In this document: positions 24,591 to 34,130 of the stretch, piece by piece
Position numbering within the stretch: position 1 is the first letter of the stretch
Layout: each line of letters starts with the position of its first letter
Source: Chitinophagaceae bacterium
GTDB lineage: Bacteria > Bacteroidota > Bacteroidia > Chitinophagales > Chitinophagaceae
Assembly (NCBI GenBank): GCA_024643645.1
Contig: JAHEMN010000006.1
Coordinates: 1-55,404, forward strand
DNA: 55,404 nucleotides
Direction: 5' to 3'
Made by a program: the position numbers and the translations under genes
The notes under the pieces: model-generated
The model's database searches: none
What the model was told of the DNA's origin: nothing
Seen by the model: the letters and a program-made list of their open reading frames with translations, nothing else

Positions 24591-25841
24591 TTATTTCAAC
24601 TTCTTCATTTTTACCATTTCGATCCTCGTATCACTTACATGCAATATTTCAAATTCAAAATCTTCAATAATGATCCTTTCTTTATAGTTGGGTATTTTTT
24701 CACAGTGGTTGATGATATAACCAGATAATGTTTCAGACTCACTTTCACCAAAATCAAAGCCATATTTTTCAGTAAGAAAATCCAGTTCGATCCTGCCGGA
24801 AAACATGAACTCATTTTCTGCAAGTTGTTTATCCACGAATACTTCGGTGTCATACTCATCATGTATTTCGCCAAACAACTCTTCCAGTACATCTTCCATA
24901 GTAATGATTCCGGCAGTACCACCAAATTCATCCACTACCCAGGCAATGCTCTTTCTTTCCCGGGTAAATTTATTGATAAGCCCTGAGGCACTCATACTTT
25001 CAGGAACAGCAGGAATTGGCAACAATATGGATTGAATGCTCTCTGGTTTTTTAAACAGATCTAGCTGGTGTATGTACCCGGTAATATGGTCAATGTTTTC
25101 ATGATATACCACCAATTTGCTGAGTTTTGTTTCTATGAATTTGTTAGCTACTTCTTCCATTGTGGCAGTGTCTTCAATACCAATTATCTCTTTACGGGGT
25201 ACCAGGCACTGGCGGATTTTTACTTTTGGAAGTTCCTGTGCATTTTCCATTAATTGGGTATTCCGCTCTTGCCGCTCATCTTCGGGAGAAATCTGGAAAA
25301 GATGTTTAAGGTCTCTCCGGTTGATGGGATCTTTATTTTTATCGAGCCTTATATTGAACAGGTATTTTAAAACCCATTCAGATATATTGATCAAACCGAT
25401 GGCAACAGGATGAAATAACTGGTAAAAGAAATTGGTGAAAGATGCCAGCTTGCCAAGTAAATAATTGCTTTTAGAACGAAAGATGGCACGGGGAATAAAT
25501 TCAGCAAATATTAAAACAAAAAAGGTTGCTAGTATAATCTCAACTATGATGTGTATTGTATCTGAGCCAACATTTAGTTTCAGCCAAACAGGTGCCATTA
25601 CAGTACTGATCTGCAATCCCAGCACAACCAGAAAAATAGTGTACCCGATCAAAGTGGTACCGATAAACTTTGCAGGTGATTCTACAAACCTGGAAAGTAA
25701 TATACCTGATGTGCCGCCCTGGTTTTTTTTGATCTCAATATTCAAACGGTTGGCACTGTAAAAGGCCATTTCAATACCTGCGAAAAAGCCCATGAATAAA
25801 AGGGTAAGTACAAATAGTAACAAATTGCTCCATTCAAACAT
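24591..25841 (-). CDS. CNNM/CorC (hemolysin-like) transporter family protein
   Basis: 416 residues. An N-terminal CNNM (DUF21) membrane domain with three to four helices (1-185), the KVKIRQCLVPRKEIIGIED linker typical of the family, two CBS domains (about 200-325, with KLVVYHENIDHITGYIHQLDL and WVVDEFGGTAGIITMEDVLEELFGEIHDE), and a C-terminal CorC_HlyC domain (about 345-415). Family members handle magnesium or cobalt. In gliding Bacteroidota a homologue is named GldE; without its GldD partner here I do not assign that name. Confidence 0.88.
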   Translation of the reverse strand: MFEWSNLLLFVLTLLFMGFFAGIEMAFYSANRLNIEIKKNQGGTSGILLSRFVESPAKFIGTTLIGYTIFLVVLGLQISTVMAPVWLKLNVGSDTIHIIVEIILATFFVLIFAEFIPRAIFRSKSNYLLGKLASFTNFFYQLFHPVAIGLINISEWVLKYLFNIRLDKNKDPINRRDLKHLFQISPEDERQERNTQLMENAQELPKVKIRQCLVPRKEIIGIEDTATMEEVANKFIETKLSKLVVYHENIDHITGYIHQLDLFKKPESIQSILLPIPAVPESMSASGLINKFTRERKSIAWVVDEFGGTAGIITMEDVLEELFGEIHDEYDTEVFVDKQLAENEFMFSGRIELDFLTEKYGFDFGESESETLSGYIINHCEKIPNYKERIIIEDFEFEILHVSDTRIEMVKMKKLK

Positions 25842-25918
25842 ATTGCGAAGATAAATAAGAACTGTTAACTGGTAGTTTATACAGAATTGATAGAAAAAAT
25901 TGATTGAATGGGAGTGAA

Positions 25919-26497
25919 TCAGATGTTTAAAAACTGACGAACCGTTTCTTCTGCTTCTTTGCAGGCTCTTTTAAGATCATCGTTCAGAATGATGTGATCA
26001 AACTGCTCTTTGAATGAAAGTTCATAAGCCGCTTTATTAAGCCTGGCCTGCAGGGAAGCTTCTGTTTCAGTGCCTCTTGCTTTTAAACGATTTTCCAGCT
26101 CTTCTATAGAAGGGGGTTCAATAAAAAGAGACAAAGAATTATAAGGGTATAATTGCTGCACATTGATTCCGCCTTTTACATCTACATCCAGCAACGGTGA
26201 TCTGTTATGTTGCCATATTCTTTCCAGCTCACTTTTCAACGTACCATAATATTTTCCTTCATACACCATTTCCCATTCTACAAACTGATTCTGATCTATC
26301 TTCTTCTTAAAATCATTTACCGGAATGAAATAATAATCCACTTTATCTTTTTCATAATTGCGGGGCTCACGGGTAGCACATGAAATGGAAAACTCAAGTT
26401 GGTCCGGTATGGTTTTTAGCAAATGGCGGGTAACAGATGTTTTACCAGCACCTGAAGGGGCAGCAATAATAATAAGTTTGTTAGCTTTTTGAAGCAT
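25919..26497 (-). CDS. gmk: guanylate kinase
   Basis: 192 residues. P-loop IIAAPSGAGKTSVTRHLL at 9-26, the GMP-binding SISCATREPRNYEKDKVDYYFI, EGKYYGTL, then LLDVDVKGGINVQQLYP and the lid arginine region LKARGTETEASLQARL. It phosphorylates GMP to GDP with ATP in the cytoplasm. Length is typical for the bacterial enzyme. A promoter box lies 15 bases before the start. Confidence 0.94.
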   Translation of the reverse strand: MLQKANKLIIIAAPSGAGKTSVTRHLLKTIPDQLEFSISCATREPRNYEKDKVDYYFIPVNDFKKKIDQNQFVEWEMVYEGKYYGTLKSELERIWQHNRSPLLDVDVKGGINVQQLYPYNSLSLFIEPPSIEELENRLKARGTETEASLQARLNKAAYELSFKEQFDHIILNDDLKRACKEAEETVRQFLNI

Positions 26498-26511
26498 AAT
26501 GGTAAAGTGGA

Positions 26512-26519
26512 CAAATGTA
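26512..26519 (-). promoter_or_regulatory. TAnnTTTG promoter box of gmk
   Basis: On the minus strand TACATTTG, ending 14 bases before the gmk ATG. Confidence 0.6.
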
Positions 26520-26639
26520 ACTATTTATCATTTGCTATGCAGAAACTTGAATTATAAGTGAAAATATTTGCAGCAGATTATAGAATTGAAATATCTATAC
26601 AACAGCGAAACCTGTTTTTTTTAAAATGATCTGTACTGC

Positions 26640-26993
26640 TCAATTAAACCAGACTGCATACCCTTTTTTACGCAGGTCCCAGGCAAGTTTTTCTTCCATC
26701 AATAATGCTTCCTGTCTCGTCATTGGTTTTGTATTTAAATGATCATACAGGCTGGGACGAAGGTAGGCGCCATATTGCTGTACAATGTTTGCCGATAGTT
26801 TATGGCCTTTTTTATTAATGTATCCGGTTTTATGTTGTTTGAAACGTTCTGCAGGAGTTTTACTTGTCATTCCTACATATAGACATTCCAGTACACCATT
26901 AAATTGAGGATTTGCATTCCGAAACCTGGTGTTTTCAGTAAACACCTTCTTTCTTAATTCAACTACGTATACCTGGTATATTGATCTTGCCAC
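26640..26993 (-). CDS. small GIY-YIG nuclease-like protein
   Basis: 117 residues from a GTG start. YQVYVVEL at residues 5-12 and LYVGMTSKTPAERFKQHKTG at about 38-57 match the GIY and YIG strands with the following helix Arg; MEEKLAWDLRKKGY near 97-110 supplies the Glu of the family. The 25-residue insert between the two strands is longer than usual. It is a stand-alone domain with no accessory DNA-binding part, so the substrate is unknown. It lies upstream of gmk and is probably transcribed separately. Confidence 0.65.
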   Translation of the reverse strand: MARSIYQVYVVELRKKVFTENTRFRNANPQFNGVLECLYVGMTSKTPAERFKQHKTGYINKKGHKLSANIVQQYGAYLRPSLYDHLNTKPMTRQEALLMEEKLAWDLRKKGYAVWFN

Positions 26994-27144
26994 AGAATGC
27001 TTTTTGCTTATAATAAAAATACTGTTGTGTTTTTTAATTGCCCCTTTTACTTACAACTTTAATTGTATAAACCTTGTCAATAAGTTTAATAATTAGTACA
27101 GTTGATTGTTTAAAGGGATCAGTTTAGTGTTAAACATTACCTGA

Positions 27145-27166
27145 ATATACCCGTCTGGAGGTATAT
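27145..27166. promoter_or_regulatory. inverted repeat upstream of the caspase gene
   Basis: ATATACC (27145-27151) and GGTATAT (27160-27166) are perfect inverted arms around 8 bases, 33 bases upstream of the ATG. It could be an operator or a leader hairpin. Confidence 0.4.
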
Positions 27167-27199
27167 GTAATATCGTTAATATTTGTATTTTAGAGACTC

Positions 27200-30100
27200 A
27201 TGAAAAGGAATGTCCGTATTTTATTGTTACTGCTTCTATTGCATTGTTTTCAGGAGATGTCCTTTGCACAGGAAAATGGGGCAAAAGGAACCCAGGGGTT
27301 GGAATTAGACGTTGATAAAGGACCCGGAACAACTGTTGCAATTGTGGTGGGTATTTCAGCTTATGATGCACCTTCTCTAAAACTGAATGCAGCTGATAAA
27401 GATGCTGCTTTATTTGCAGGTTTTTTAACGGAAACCAAACGGGTCGACTCCGCTAATCTAAAACTATTGTTGAATAAAAATGCCAACAGTAATGCAGTGA
27501 ATTATGCTATTCAACAATTGCGGAACAGGGATCTTAAGTCAGGAGATGAGGTCATCATCTATTTTTCCGGTCACGGTGATATTCAGTTATCAAAAGATAC
27601 CAGCACAAAGGGGTATGTAGGTTACCTGTTATGCAGTGATGTAAATATTGACCGGGCATATACGGGTGCACAAGGAACATTGAGTTTTAAGGACCTCAAC
27701 GAAGCGGTGGAAGAGTTGACACAAAATGGAGTACTGGTCAGTATTATTCTCGACGCCTGCCATAGTGGACAAACAGTAAATGAACAGGGAGCTGATATGT
27801 TGAGTGAAGGAGCACTTTCATCATTCCGGAATACAATAAGGTATCTCAGTTGCGGAGCAAATCAAAGGTCATATGAGGATACAACGGTCGGACATGGTTA
27901 TTTTACTTTTTATCTTGTAAAAGGTTTAATGGGTGAAGCGGATAATAGTCCGGTAGATAATAAAGTACGGGTGAATGAGCTTAATCTCTACGTATATAAC
28001 AATGTTTATGATGAGTCAAGGGAACGGCAGGAGCCAAACATCGGGGCTCCTTCGGGAGGTAAAGTTGTAATGTTGATCTCTGCGGCAATGAAGAAACTGG
28101 CTTTTGACAAGATGCAGCAAATTGCTTTTCATAAGATCAAGGCATCAACATCGAAGGGTAAATCAATTCAAATAGAGATAGAGAAAGGCTTCACTGTTTT
28201 AAATGCAGATCAGGAATTGTGGCTTCAGGCCTTGAATGATCACCTGGCTAAAAAAGAAATAGCCTCAGCATTAGCCTTATACAAAAAATGGAAAAAAGAA
28301 TGTTTGTTGCCAAAAGACTGGCTATCACTGATAAAATTCCGGCTGGTACAACTGTTAAGTATTGATCCGCAAGAGGCTGTGAACACAGTATTGCTGGGAA
28401 AGAATAACCTGCCTCCCGCCTCTTATTTTAAAGCGGCTGCTGATAAGAGTTATGAATTGGTTGCTATACTCGACAGTACAGATTATGGATATACAATCTA
28501 TTCTATTTATGGTCGTTACCTCGAAGCATATTCATATTTACAAGCAAAAAATTTCAAGGAATATATAAGAGCACAGCAATTGCTGAATGAAGCTTTGCAT
28601 CTGGAACCGGAAGCAGCTTTTGTATTGCATGCGTTAGGCTTGGTGGCAGAGTATCAGAATGATTATCCGCTGGCGGAAAAATATTACAGAAAAGCAATTG
28701 AGTTGATACCCACCTGGACCTACCCCCGTAGCAGCCTTGGTAATGCATTGAGGGATCAGGACCGTTATATGGAAGCTATTGCAGTATTCAAAGAAGTGAT
28801 TGCAATGGCACCTCAATTCAGCTGGCCATATAATAATATTGGTAATGTTTATCTCGATCTTAAGCGGTATAAATTAGCAGAAAGTAATTACCTCCATTCC
28901 ATCAAAATTGATTCTATTGGTGCTGTTACAGAATACAATAACCTGGGTGTAGTAGCCGAAAACAGGGGTAATATTCAGAAGGCAGATCTGTTTTACAGTA
29001 AAGCAATGCTATTGGATAGCAATTATGTACAGTCGTATTATAATAAAGCGAAAATCTATAAAGAGATCAATGCCAGTGTTACAGAAGATTTGTTGAAAGA
29101 AGCTGTGCAACGGGAACCATTTTATGCTAAAGGATTAGGCAAACTGGCAGATCATTATTCCAATGGAAGCCTTTCCTGGCAAAGGGAAACGGCAGATAGT
29201 TTATACTCGTTGGCTATTCAAAACAATCCGTACTATCCATGGGGCTATGCCGGTAAGGCATGGAACAAGCTTAAACAAAAAGATACAGCAGCAGCAATGC
29301 ATTGGTTCAATGAAAGTATTCGCATCAATCCTTCCAAACCAGATGCCTGGGCTTACTTTGGCCGCTATTTTCAAAATACCAAACAATACAGTAAAGCGTT
29401 ACCTTATTTCAGAAAGGCACTGGAGTTGAGTAAGTGGCATTGGTGGTCTTATGAGTGCCTGCATGATATCTATCTGAAAACAAATAATAGCGACAGTGCT
29501 TTATGGATACTAGAAAAAGCAACTCTGTATTTTGAAGAGAACCCGGAGCTATACAACCTGTTGGGAAATTATTATTATGCCAAAGGAGCATACAAGATTG
29601 CGGCTTTAGCATATGGAAAGGCATTGATAGCAGACAGCAATTTTGCAAATGCTTACCTGAATCTTGCATACACATCACTTGAAACAGGAGATTATAATGA
29701 AGCGGTTACTTATTTCAGGAAGAGTTATGAAAACAATCCTTTGCTTTTATCAATAAAGGATATTGTATCGATCATTATTGATAAAACGGATAACCTGCAA
29801 CTGGAACAAAAAAATAATGAGGCATTGCAATTGATGGAAACGGCGGCTGCCTGGATATCGATGGAACAAACTGCTTTTTATTTAAAACTGTCAACACTAT
29901 ATTATTTTGAAAATAGGCCGGAAAAAGCAATTGCAATTCTTAACGCTGTTTTAAAGGAGCAGCAGCTTTCTGAAAGTTTTAAAGATCGCTTTTTACAATT
30001 ATTAGGCTGGTGTTATTTGGATAAGGGTGATTTTACAAAAGCCGAAGAACAATTCATGGCTTCCATTAAGTTTTCCAAGAACCCTTCCTACCTGGGATTG

Positions 30101-30253
30101 GCAACTGCTTCTATGGCATTGCAGAAAAAGGAAGAGCAGCAGCAATGGCTGCGAAAGCAAGAACAAACTAATAACAACTGGAAAGATCAGAAACGTTGGA
30201 GCAAATTATATAGCAGTAAATCAATTAAATTATTAAATCGTTTGTCTCAATAA
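27200..30253 (+). CDS. exported caspase-like (C14) protein with long TPR array
   Basis: 1017 residues. Signal peptide to about SFAQ (residue 24). A caspase-like domain spans about 44-290: TVAIVVGISAYD, ADKDAALFAGFL, VIIYFSGHGD with catalytic His125, and VSIILDACHSGQ with catalytic Cys187. Both catalytic residues are present. Residues about 430-1010 are tetratricopeptide repeats (for example AAFVLHALGLVAEYQNDYPLAEKYYRKAIELIP and further units with Pro at the ends). Bacterial caspase-like enzymes cleave after basic residues, and TPRs bind partners. Export to the periplasm or surface sets it apart from cytoplasmic defence caspases. The RHS-like gene starts 6 bases downstream. Confidence 0.88.
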   Translation: MKRNVRILLLLLLLHCFQEMSFAQENGAKGTQGLELDVDKGPGTTVAIVVGISAYDAPSLKLNAADKDAALFAGFLTETKRVDSANLKLLLNKNANSNAVNYAIQQLRNRDLKSGDEVIIYFSGHGDIQLSKDTSTKGYVGYLLCSDVNIDRAYTGAQGTLSFKDLNEAVEELTQNGVLVSIILDACHSGQTVNEQGADMLSEGALSSFRNTIRYLSCGANQRSYEDTTVGHGYFTFYLVKGLMGEADNSPVDNKVRVNELNLYVYNNVYDESRERQEPNIGAPSGGKVVMLISAAMKKLAFDKMQQIAFHKIKASTSKGKSIQIEIEKGFTVLNADQELWLQALNDHLAKKEIASALALYKKWKKECLLPKDWLSLIKFRLVQLLSIDPQEAVNTVLLGKNNLPPASYFKAAADKSYELVAILDSTDYGYTIYSIYGRYLEAYSYLQAKNFKEYIRAQQLLNEALHLEPEAAFVLHALGLVAEYQNDYPLAEKYYRKAIELIPTWTYPRSSLGNALRDQDRYMEAIAVFKEVIAMAPQFSWPYNNIGNVYLDLKRYKLAESNYLHSIKIDSIGAVTEYNNLGVVAENRGNIQKADLFYSKAMLLDSNYVQSYYNKAKIYKEINASVTEDLLKEAVQREPFYAKGLGKLADHYSNGSLSWQRETADSLYSLAIQNNPYYPWGYAGKAWNKLKQKDTAAAMHWFNESIRINPSKPDAWAYFGRYFQNTKQYSKALPYFRKALELSKWHWWSYECLHDIYLKTNNSDSALWILEKATLYFEENPELYNLLGNYYYAKGAYKIAALAYGKALIADSNFANAYLNLAYTSLETGDYNEAVTYFRKSYENNPLLLSIKDIVSIIIDKTDNLQLEQKNNEALQLMETAAAWISMEQTAFYLKLSTLYYFENRPEKAIAILNAVLKEQQLSESFKDRFLQLLGWCYLDKGDFTKAEEQFMASIKFSKNPSYLGLATASMALQKKEEQQQWLRKQEQTNNNWKDQKRWSKLYSSKSIKLLNRLSQ

Positions 30254-30259
30254 TAAAAT

Positions 30260-31930
30260 ATGAAGAAATTAATTTTTTATGTCAGTTTCCTTTTGTTGAT
30301 GACACTTCCTGTTTTATCGTTTGCCGGTGTCAATTTAAAGAATGGTAATTTTTATATTTCTTATACTGATCATGATTTTAAATCACTTAAAGGGTTGGAA
30401 ATAACCCGTACCTATAATTCCAAAACATCAGAAATTGGTTTGTTCGGCTATGGTTGGGGCTCAGAATTTGAAACCCGTTTATACCCGATAGGAGATGGTG
30501 CAGTACAGATCCATGAAAATGGAAGTGGTGGCATTACCACTTTTATATCCGGTACACAAGATGATTTGTTGCTAAGTACCTGTATCAATATGTTATTAAA
30601 AGTCGCATTACAGGAAGGAGCTGTTGCCAATAATCCTGCTGCTATTAATACATATAAAAGAAAGCTGCGTGATGATGAAGGAAACCGACATTACCTATGG
30701 AAAAAATATTTAGCACTGGGGTTGGTGGAGACCCCTGCTTTTAGTAACGGTAGCAAATGGATATCAAACGACCGTGGTAATCAGCAGGTGATCAAAACGA
30801 AAGAAGGCTTTAAGCGTATATACAGCGATGGTTCCTATAACCTGTTTACAGATGAAGGACTTTTAACTGCTAAATATGATAAATATGGAGATGCTGAATT
30901 TACGTTGCAATACAATGTTCAAGATAAGCTTACTTCCATTGAAGACAAGGTCGGCAATGTATTTGAGATCACATTGAATACAGAGGGGTTGATCACAGTC
31001 ATTCAGTCATCAAAAGGAACATCTAACTATCAATATAATGGAACTGCATTAATCACTTCCAAAGATGTGGCCGGAAATATGTACTGGTATGATTATGATA
31101 CTTATAAGAAAATGATTGCAATCCATTATACTGACAGTTCATCTTTACTGATTGAATATTATACTTCCAATTCTTATGTAAAAAAGATCACAGATCGTAA
31201 CGGCAAGGTTACAGAATATGTATATAAATATTTTTATACTCCGGAAGGAAAGGTTGATGACGACCATTATGCTACTTATGTTATCAAGGAAAATATTTAT
31301 TACGGTAAGTTGGATAGTAACTTCTATGAGTATGAGGAAAGGGTGAAACCAGGAGGTGACAGATATACGTACCGGATCTTTACCCGCATCAGTGGTTATG
31401 AAACTGAGACCATTTACAGTGAGAATTGCAAAAACCCATTGAAGATCAGCCGGGGTTCATCAATTTCGACATTTGTGTATAATAATTTATGTAATCTGGT
31501 GTATAAGGAAACAAATAGTACCATTACGAAAGTGGAGTATGACCCTGTTATCAATAAGATCATCCGCACAGTCAATATAGAAAAAGAAAATGAAGACAGT
31601 ACAGTCAATTTGTTTATTTATAATAAAAACGGTGATCTGATTAGAGCGGAAGAAGGCAAACAATGGGTTACACTTTCTTATAATAAAGAGAACCGTATTT
31701 CAAAAATGGAATATGAAGGAGGAGTATTGAATTTTGAGTACAATAGCTATGGTAAACCTGTCCTGATCGAATTAGAAGAAGGCGGCAAGGTTTCTGTGAA
31801 GTATAACGAAGACGGCGAAATTGTAAAAGTGGAGAGTAGTGATGGTGACCACAACATGGCATTAAAAATTACACAGGCATTTCAGAATCTGTTGAGTCGA
31901 GTAAAGCCAGCCGGTGTATCATTGAACTGA
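30260..31930 (+). CDS. exported RHS/YD-repeat-like protein
   Basis: 556 residues. Signal peptide to about SFAG (residue 23). The N-terminus is the RHS entry domain (VNLKNGNFYISYTDHD, LEITRTYNSKTSEIGLFGYGWGSEFET, HENGSGGITTF). From about 190 on come degenerate YD-type beta repeats (YNVQDKLTSIEDKVGN, YKYFYTPEG, YNKNGDLIRAEEG, YNKENRISKMEYEGG, YNSYGKPVLIE, YNEDGEIVKVESS). The protein ends in a short helix (NMALKITQAFQNLLSRVKP) with no toxin domain and no RHS core cleavage motif. It is much smaller than classical Rhs toxins and likely forms a beta-cage or filament. It sits in one operon with the caspase-TPR gene. Confidence 0.8.
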   Translation: MKKLIFYVSFLLLMTLPVLSFAGVNLKNGNFYISYTDHDFKSLKGLEITRTYNSKTSEIGLFGYGWGSEFETRLYPIGDGAVQIHENGSGGITTFISGTQDDLLLSTCINMLLKVALQEGAVANNPAAINTYKRKLRDDEGNRHYLWKKYLALGLVETPAFSNGSKWISNDRGNQQVIKTKEGFKRIYSDGSYNLFTDEGLLTAKYDKYGDAEFTLQYNVQDKLTSIEDKVGNVFEITLNTEGLITVIQSSKGTSNYQYNGTALITSKDVAGNMYWYDYDTYKKMIAIHYTDSSSLLIEYYTSNSYVKKITDRNGKVTEYVYKYFYTPEGKVDDDHYATYVIKENIYYGKLDSNFYEYEERVKPGGDRYTYRIFTRISGYETETIYSENCKNPLKISRGSSISTFVYNNLCNLVYKETNSTITKVEYDPVINKIIRTVNIEKENEDSTVNLFIYNKNGDLIRAEEGKQWVTLSYNKENRISKMEYEGGVLNFEYNSYGKPVLIELEEGGKVSVKYNEDGEIVKVESSDGDHNMALKITQAFQNLLSRVKPAGVSLN

Positions 31931-32104
31931 TCTAGTCATCAATGTTCAATGTTTGATTCTGTTGCAACCGGAATTATTTTTTTATTGGCTTTAGAAAAAA
32001 AGAACATATTGATCTTTCTGTTCCTGTTTAGTATTGGTAAATGTGTTGCTATATAAAGCCGTTTAAAAAAATAAAGTTACCCTTATGTTTATTTTTTTTA
32101 CTCT

Positions 32105-33694
32105 TTATGGAGTAATGATTATTTTTTGGATAGCTTTTTCAAAAGCTGTTTCAAGAACCAGAATATATGTACCGCCTTTGTCAACATTTTTTAAATTACG
32201 TTCGATCGTATTCTCACCGAGTATGAGATTAGATAAAATTCTTTCTTCTATTTTTTTACCATCCATACTGTACACAGTAATTTTTGTCTCAGTAATGCTA
32301 TTCAGGTAAAACTTTATAAAAAAGTTGCCATTGTTAGGATTGGGAAAAACCTGCATCCGGAATGTGTTGGTGTTTTGACTGGCAGATTGGTGTTTGATAA
32401 CATATACATTGAATAGCTGACTACTGGCACTGCTTTCTGTTCCTGTATTAGTCATAAATATGTTGGTAGCGGTGCTGCTGATGCCGCCATATATGTAGCC
32501 AACCAAAGTACTGTCTGCTGTAAGGTCATCCAGTTTTAGAACTTCATTATTGTAATGAGATACACCCGGTACAGGAATAAACTCAGCGCTGGCACCAAGC
32601 AAACTTGGCATCTCTACCGGAAGTTTATATTCTGTCATTGTACCATCTGACTTTCTTGTAACCCTAGCTATGGTTTTTACAAAGGGAACATTATTGTCCT
32701 GTACCCTTACTCCATTACTTTCATAATATTGTGCGATACCTCCAAAGAAAACATTATGCATTTCATTGTTCGAAGCTGAATACATGGGTAATACAGCACA
32801 ATGGTAATGGTTGTAATATTGTTGAAAAGCGTTGTTAACGACATAGCCTGTGCTGTCAATATTCACACTATTCAAAAAAGGCAGATCGGCCGTAGGTTGA
32901 AATACACCGGAGAACATAGTTATACCTTCTGCACCATTGGGTAGTATTTGTGGTACCGCATTATAATCTCTTCTATGGAGATTGGCAGCATCAGTTATTG
33001 TTGGTAAATGGGTGATAGTAATAGTAGTTCCGTTGTCTGTCAATTTGAATTTTCTGATAGCATCGGTATAAACCTGTGTAAAAGACGGATTACCCATTGG
33101 GTTGTAGTTGCCATCAAATTTATTTCCACCAATCAGATAATATGTATTATTTATTTTTTTCAGTTGTCCGCCGGTCACTGCAAATTGCACATCGCTGATT
33201 TGCCGGAAATGAGAAGTAAAGGAAGTTCCGTTTATTACCGCATTGATAACGGATGGAACATTAACAGCCGTTAATTTATCAAATGTTTTTCTTGTTGCAG
33301 TTGCAGTATTATAGCCATAGCCACCGATGAGGTACAGGTAATTTCCTTCCTGGTGAAACTCCATATTGGTGGAACTTAACTGCTCTTGCAATGTAATTGA
33401 AAGTGATGTAAGCGGTGCCGTCCATTTTTGTTGGGCCACAGGATCTATAACGATAAGTTGGTTATTATTGCCAGCCACATCAAATGCTGCAAAGGGTTGC
33501 CTGCGATGAAGTCCGTCCAGTCTTCCTCCCATGATCAGCCATTTTCCGTTGTGCTGTGCAAAAGCGTATGACTGTAGTCCGCCAACTCCGTTGATATTCG
33601 TTGGCTCTATATAAATATCGAAAGGGTTTGATTGTGCCGAAACCGAAATAGCAATGATCACAAAACCAACAAACGCCAAAATCCTTTTCTTCAT
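32105..33694 (-). CDS. Kelch-like secreted protein with T9SS sorting domain
   Basis: 529 residues. Signal peptide to about SVSAQ (residue 21). The body (about 35-425) has Kelch-type blades (GKWLIMGGRLDG, NYLYLIGGYGYN, NTYYLIGGNKFDGN, MHNVFFGGIAQYYES). The last 80 residues form a type IX secretion C-terminal domain (VFPNPNNGNFFIKFYL, ITVYSMDGKKIEERIL, GTYILVLETAFEKAIQKIIITP). It should be exported by T9SS and left on the cell surface or released. It is alone in its transcription unit, with a CRP-like site upstream, and converges with the RHS gene. Confidence 0.88.
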   Translation of the reverse strand: MKKRILAFVGFVIIAISVSAQSNPFDIYIEPTNINGVGGLQSYAFAQHNGKWLIMGGRLDGLHRRQPFAAFDVAGNNNQLIVIDPVAQQKWTAPLTSLSITLQEQLSSTNMEFHQEGNYLYLIGGYGYNTATATRKTFDKLTAVNVPSVINAVINGTSFTSHFRQISDVQFAVTGGQLKKINNTYYLIGGNKFDGNYNPMGNPSFTQVYTDAIRKFKLTDNGTTITITHLPTITDAANLHRRDYNAVPQILPNGAEGITMFSGVFQPTADLPFLNSVNIDSTGYVVNNAFQQYYNHYHCAVLPMYSASNNEMHNVFFGGIAQYYESNGVRVQDNNVPFVKTIARVTRKSDGTMTEYKLPVEMPSLLGASAEFIPVPGVSHYNNEVLKLDDLTADSTLVGYIYGGISSTATNIFMTNTGTESSASSQLFNVYVIKHQSASQNTNTFRMQVFPNPNNGNFFIKFYLNSITETKITVYSMDGKKIEERILSNLILGENTIERNLKNVDKGGTYILVLETAFEKAIQKIIITP

Positions 33695-34040
33695 ATGGTG
33701 AAATTCTTTGAGGCAAATTTAATTTTGAGAGGTTTGTTTATTTGTAACAAATGTTACAAAAGCTGATTTGTCAGATTTTTAATAAGTTAGTTTTAGGGTC
33801 CGCTATGCATTTTCCATTTCTTAAAATATATATGGAAGCATGAAATTGATTCAACTTTCAGTTCGTTTCCAACCTTTATATGAATGTGGATTTAGTTGAC
33901 TTGTTCTGCAATGTCTGCTTAAAATCAATGGTCTGGTGTATTGGAATTTTTGTAGCGTATTTGCTTTTCAACTTTTAATTCAATGTATTAAATATTGCTT
34001 TGCAACAACAAATGTCAAAATCTGTATTCATTAATTAAGG
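33695..34040. other. intergenic region with no gene seen
   Basis: About 350 bases of A/T-rich sequence between two minus-strand genes. Near its left end lie the promoter and palindrome of the Kelch-like gene. In the rest I find no plausible reading frame or RNA gene. Confidence 0.6.
33714..33760 (-). promoter_or_regulatory. promoter with CRP/FNR-like palindrome for the Kelch-like gene
   Basis: On the minus strand TAAATTTG (33714-33721) fits the -7 consensus and predicts a start near 33708. The palindrome TTTGTAACA-AA-TGTTACAAA at 33741-33760 has perfect 9-base arms and is centred about 42 bases upstream of that start, the usual position for a class II CRP-family activator. Confidence 0.6.
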
Positions 34041-34086
34041 GAAAAGAAAAATAGGATAGGGTTTCTTTTCAAGAACCTATCCTATT
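34041..34086 (-). terminator. terminator of the glycine-rich protein gene
   Basis: AATAGGATAGG at 34050-34060 and CTATCCTATT ending at 34086 pair, with a one-base bulge and outer GTT/AAC extension; on minus it is followed by TTTTTCTTTT. Confidence 0.75.
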
Positions 34087-34130
34087 AAATAATATAACAA
34101 GAGAAAGAGATTTCTGGTATTGCAGATTTT

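Noticed and set aside
27200-31930. Calling the caspase-RHS pair a phage-defence system
   Set aside because: Both proteins have export signals and no nucleotide or phage sensor domain is visible, so defence is not supported by the sequence.
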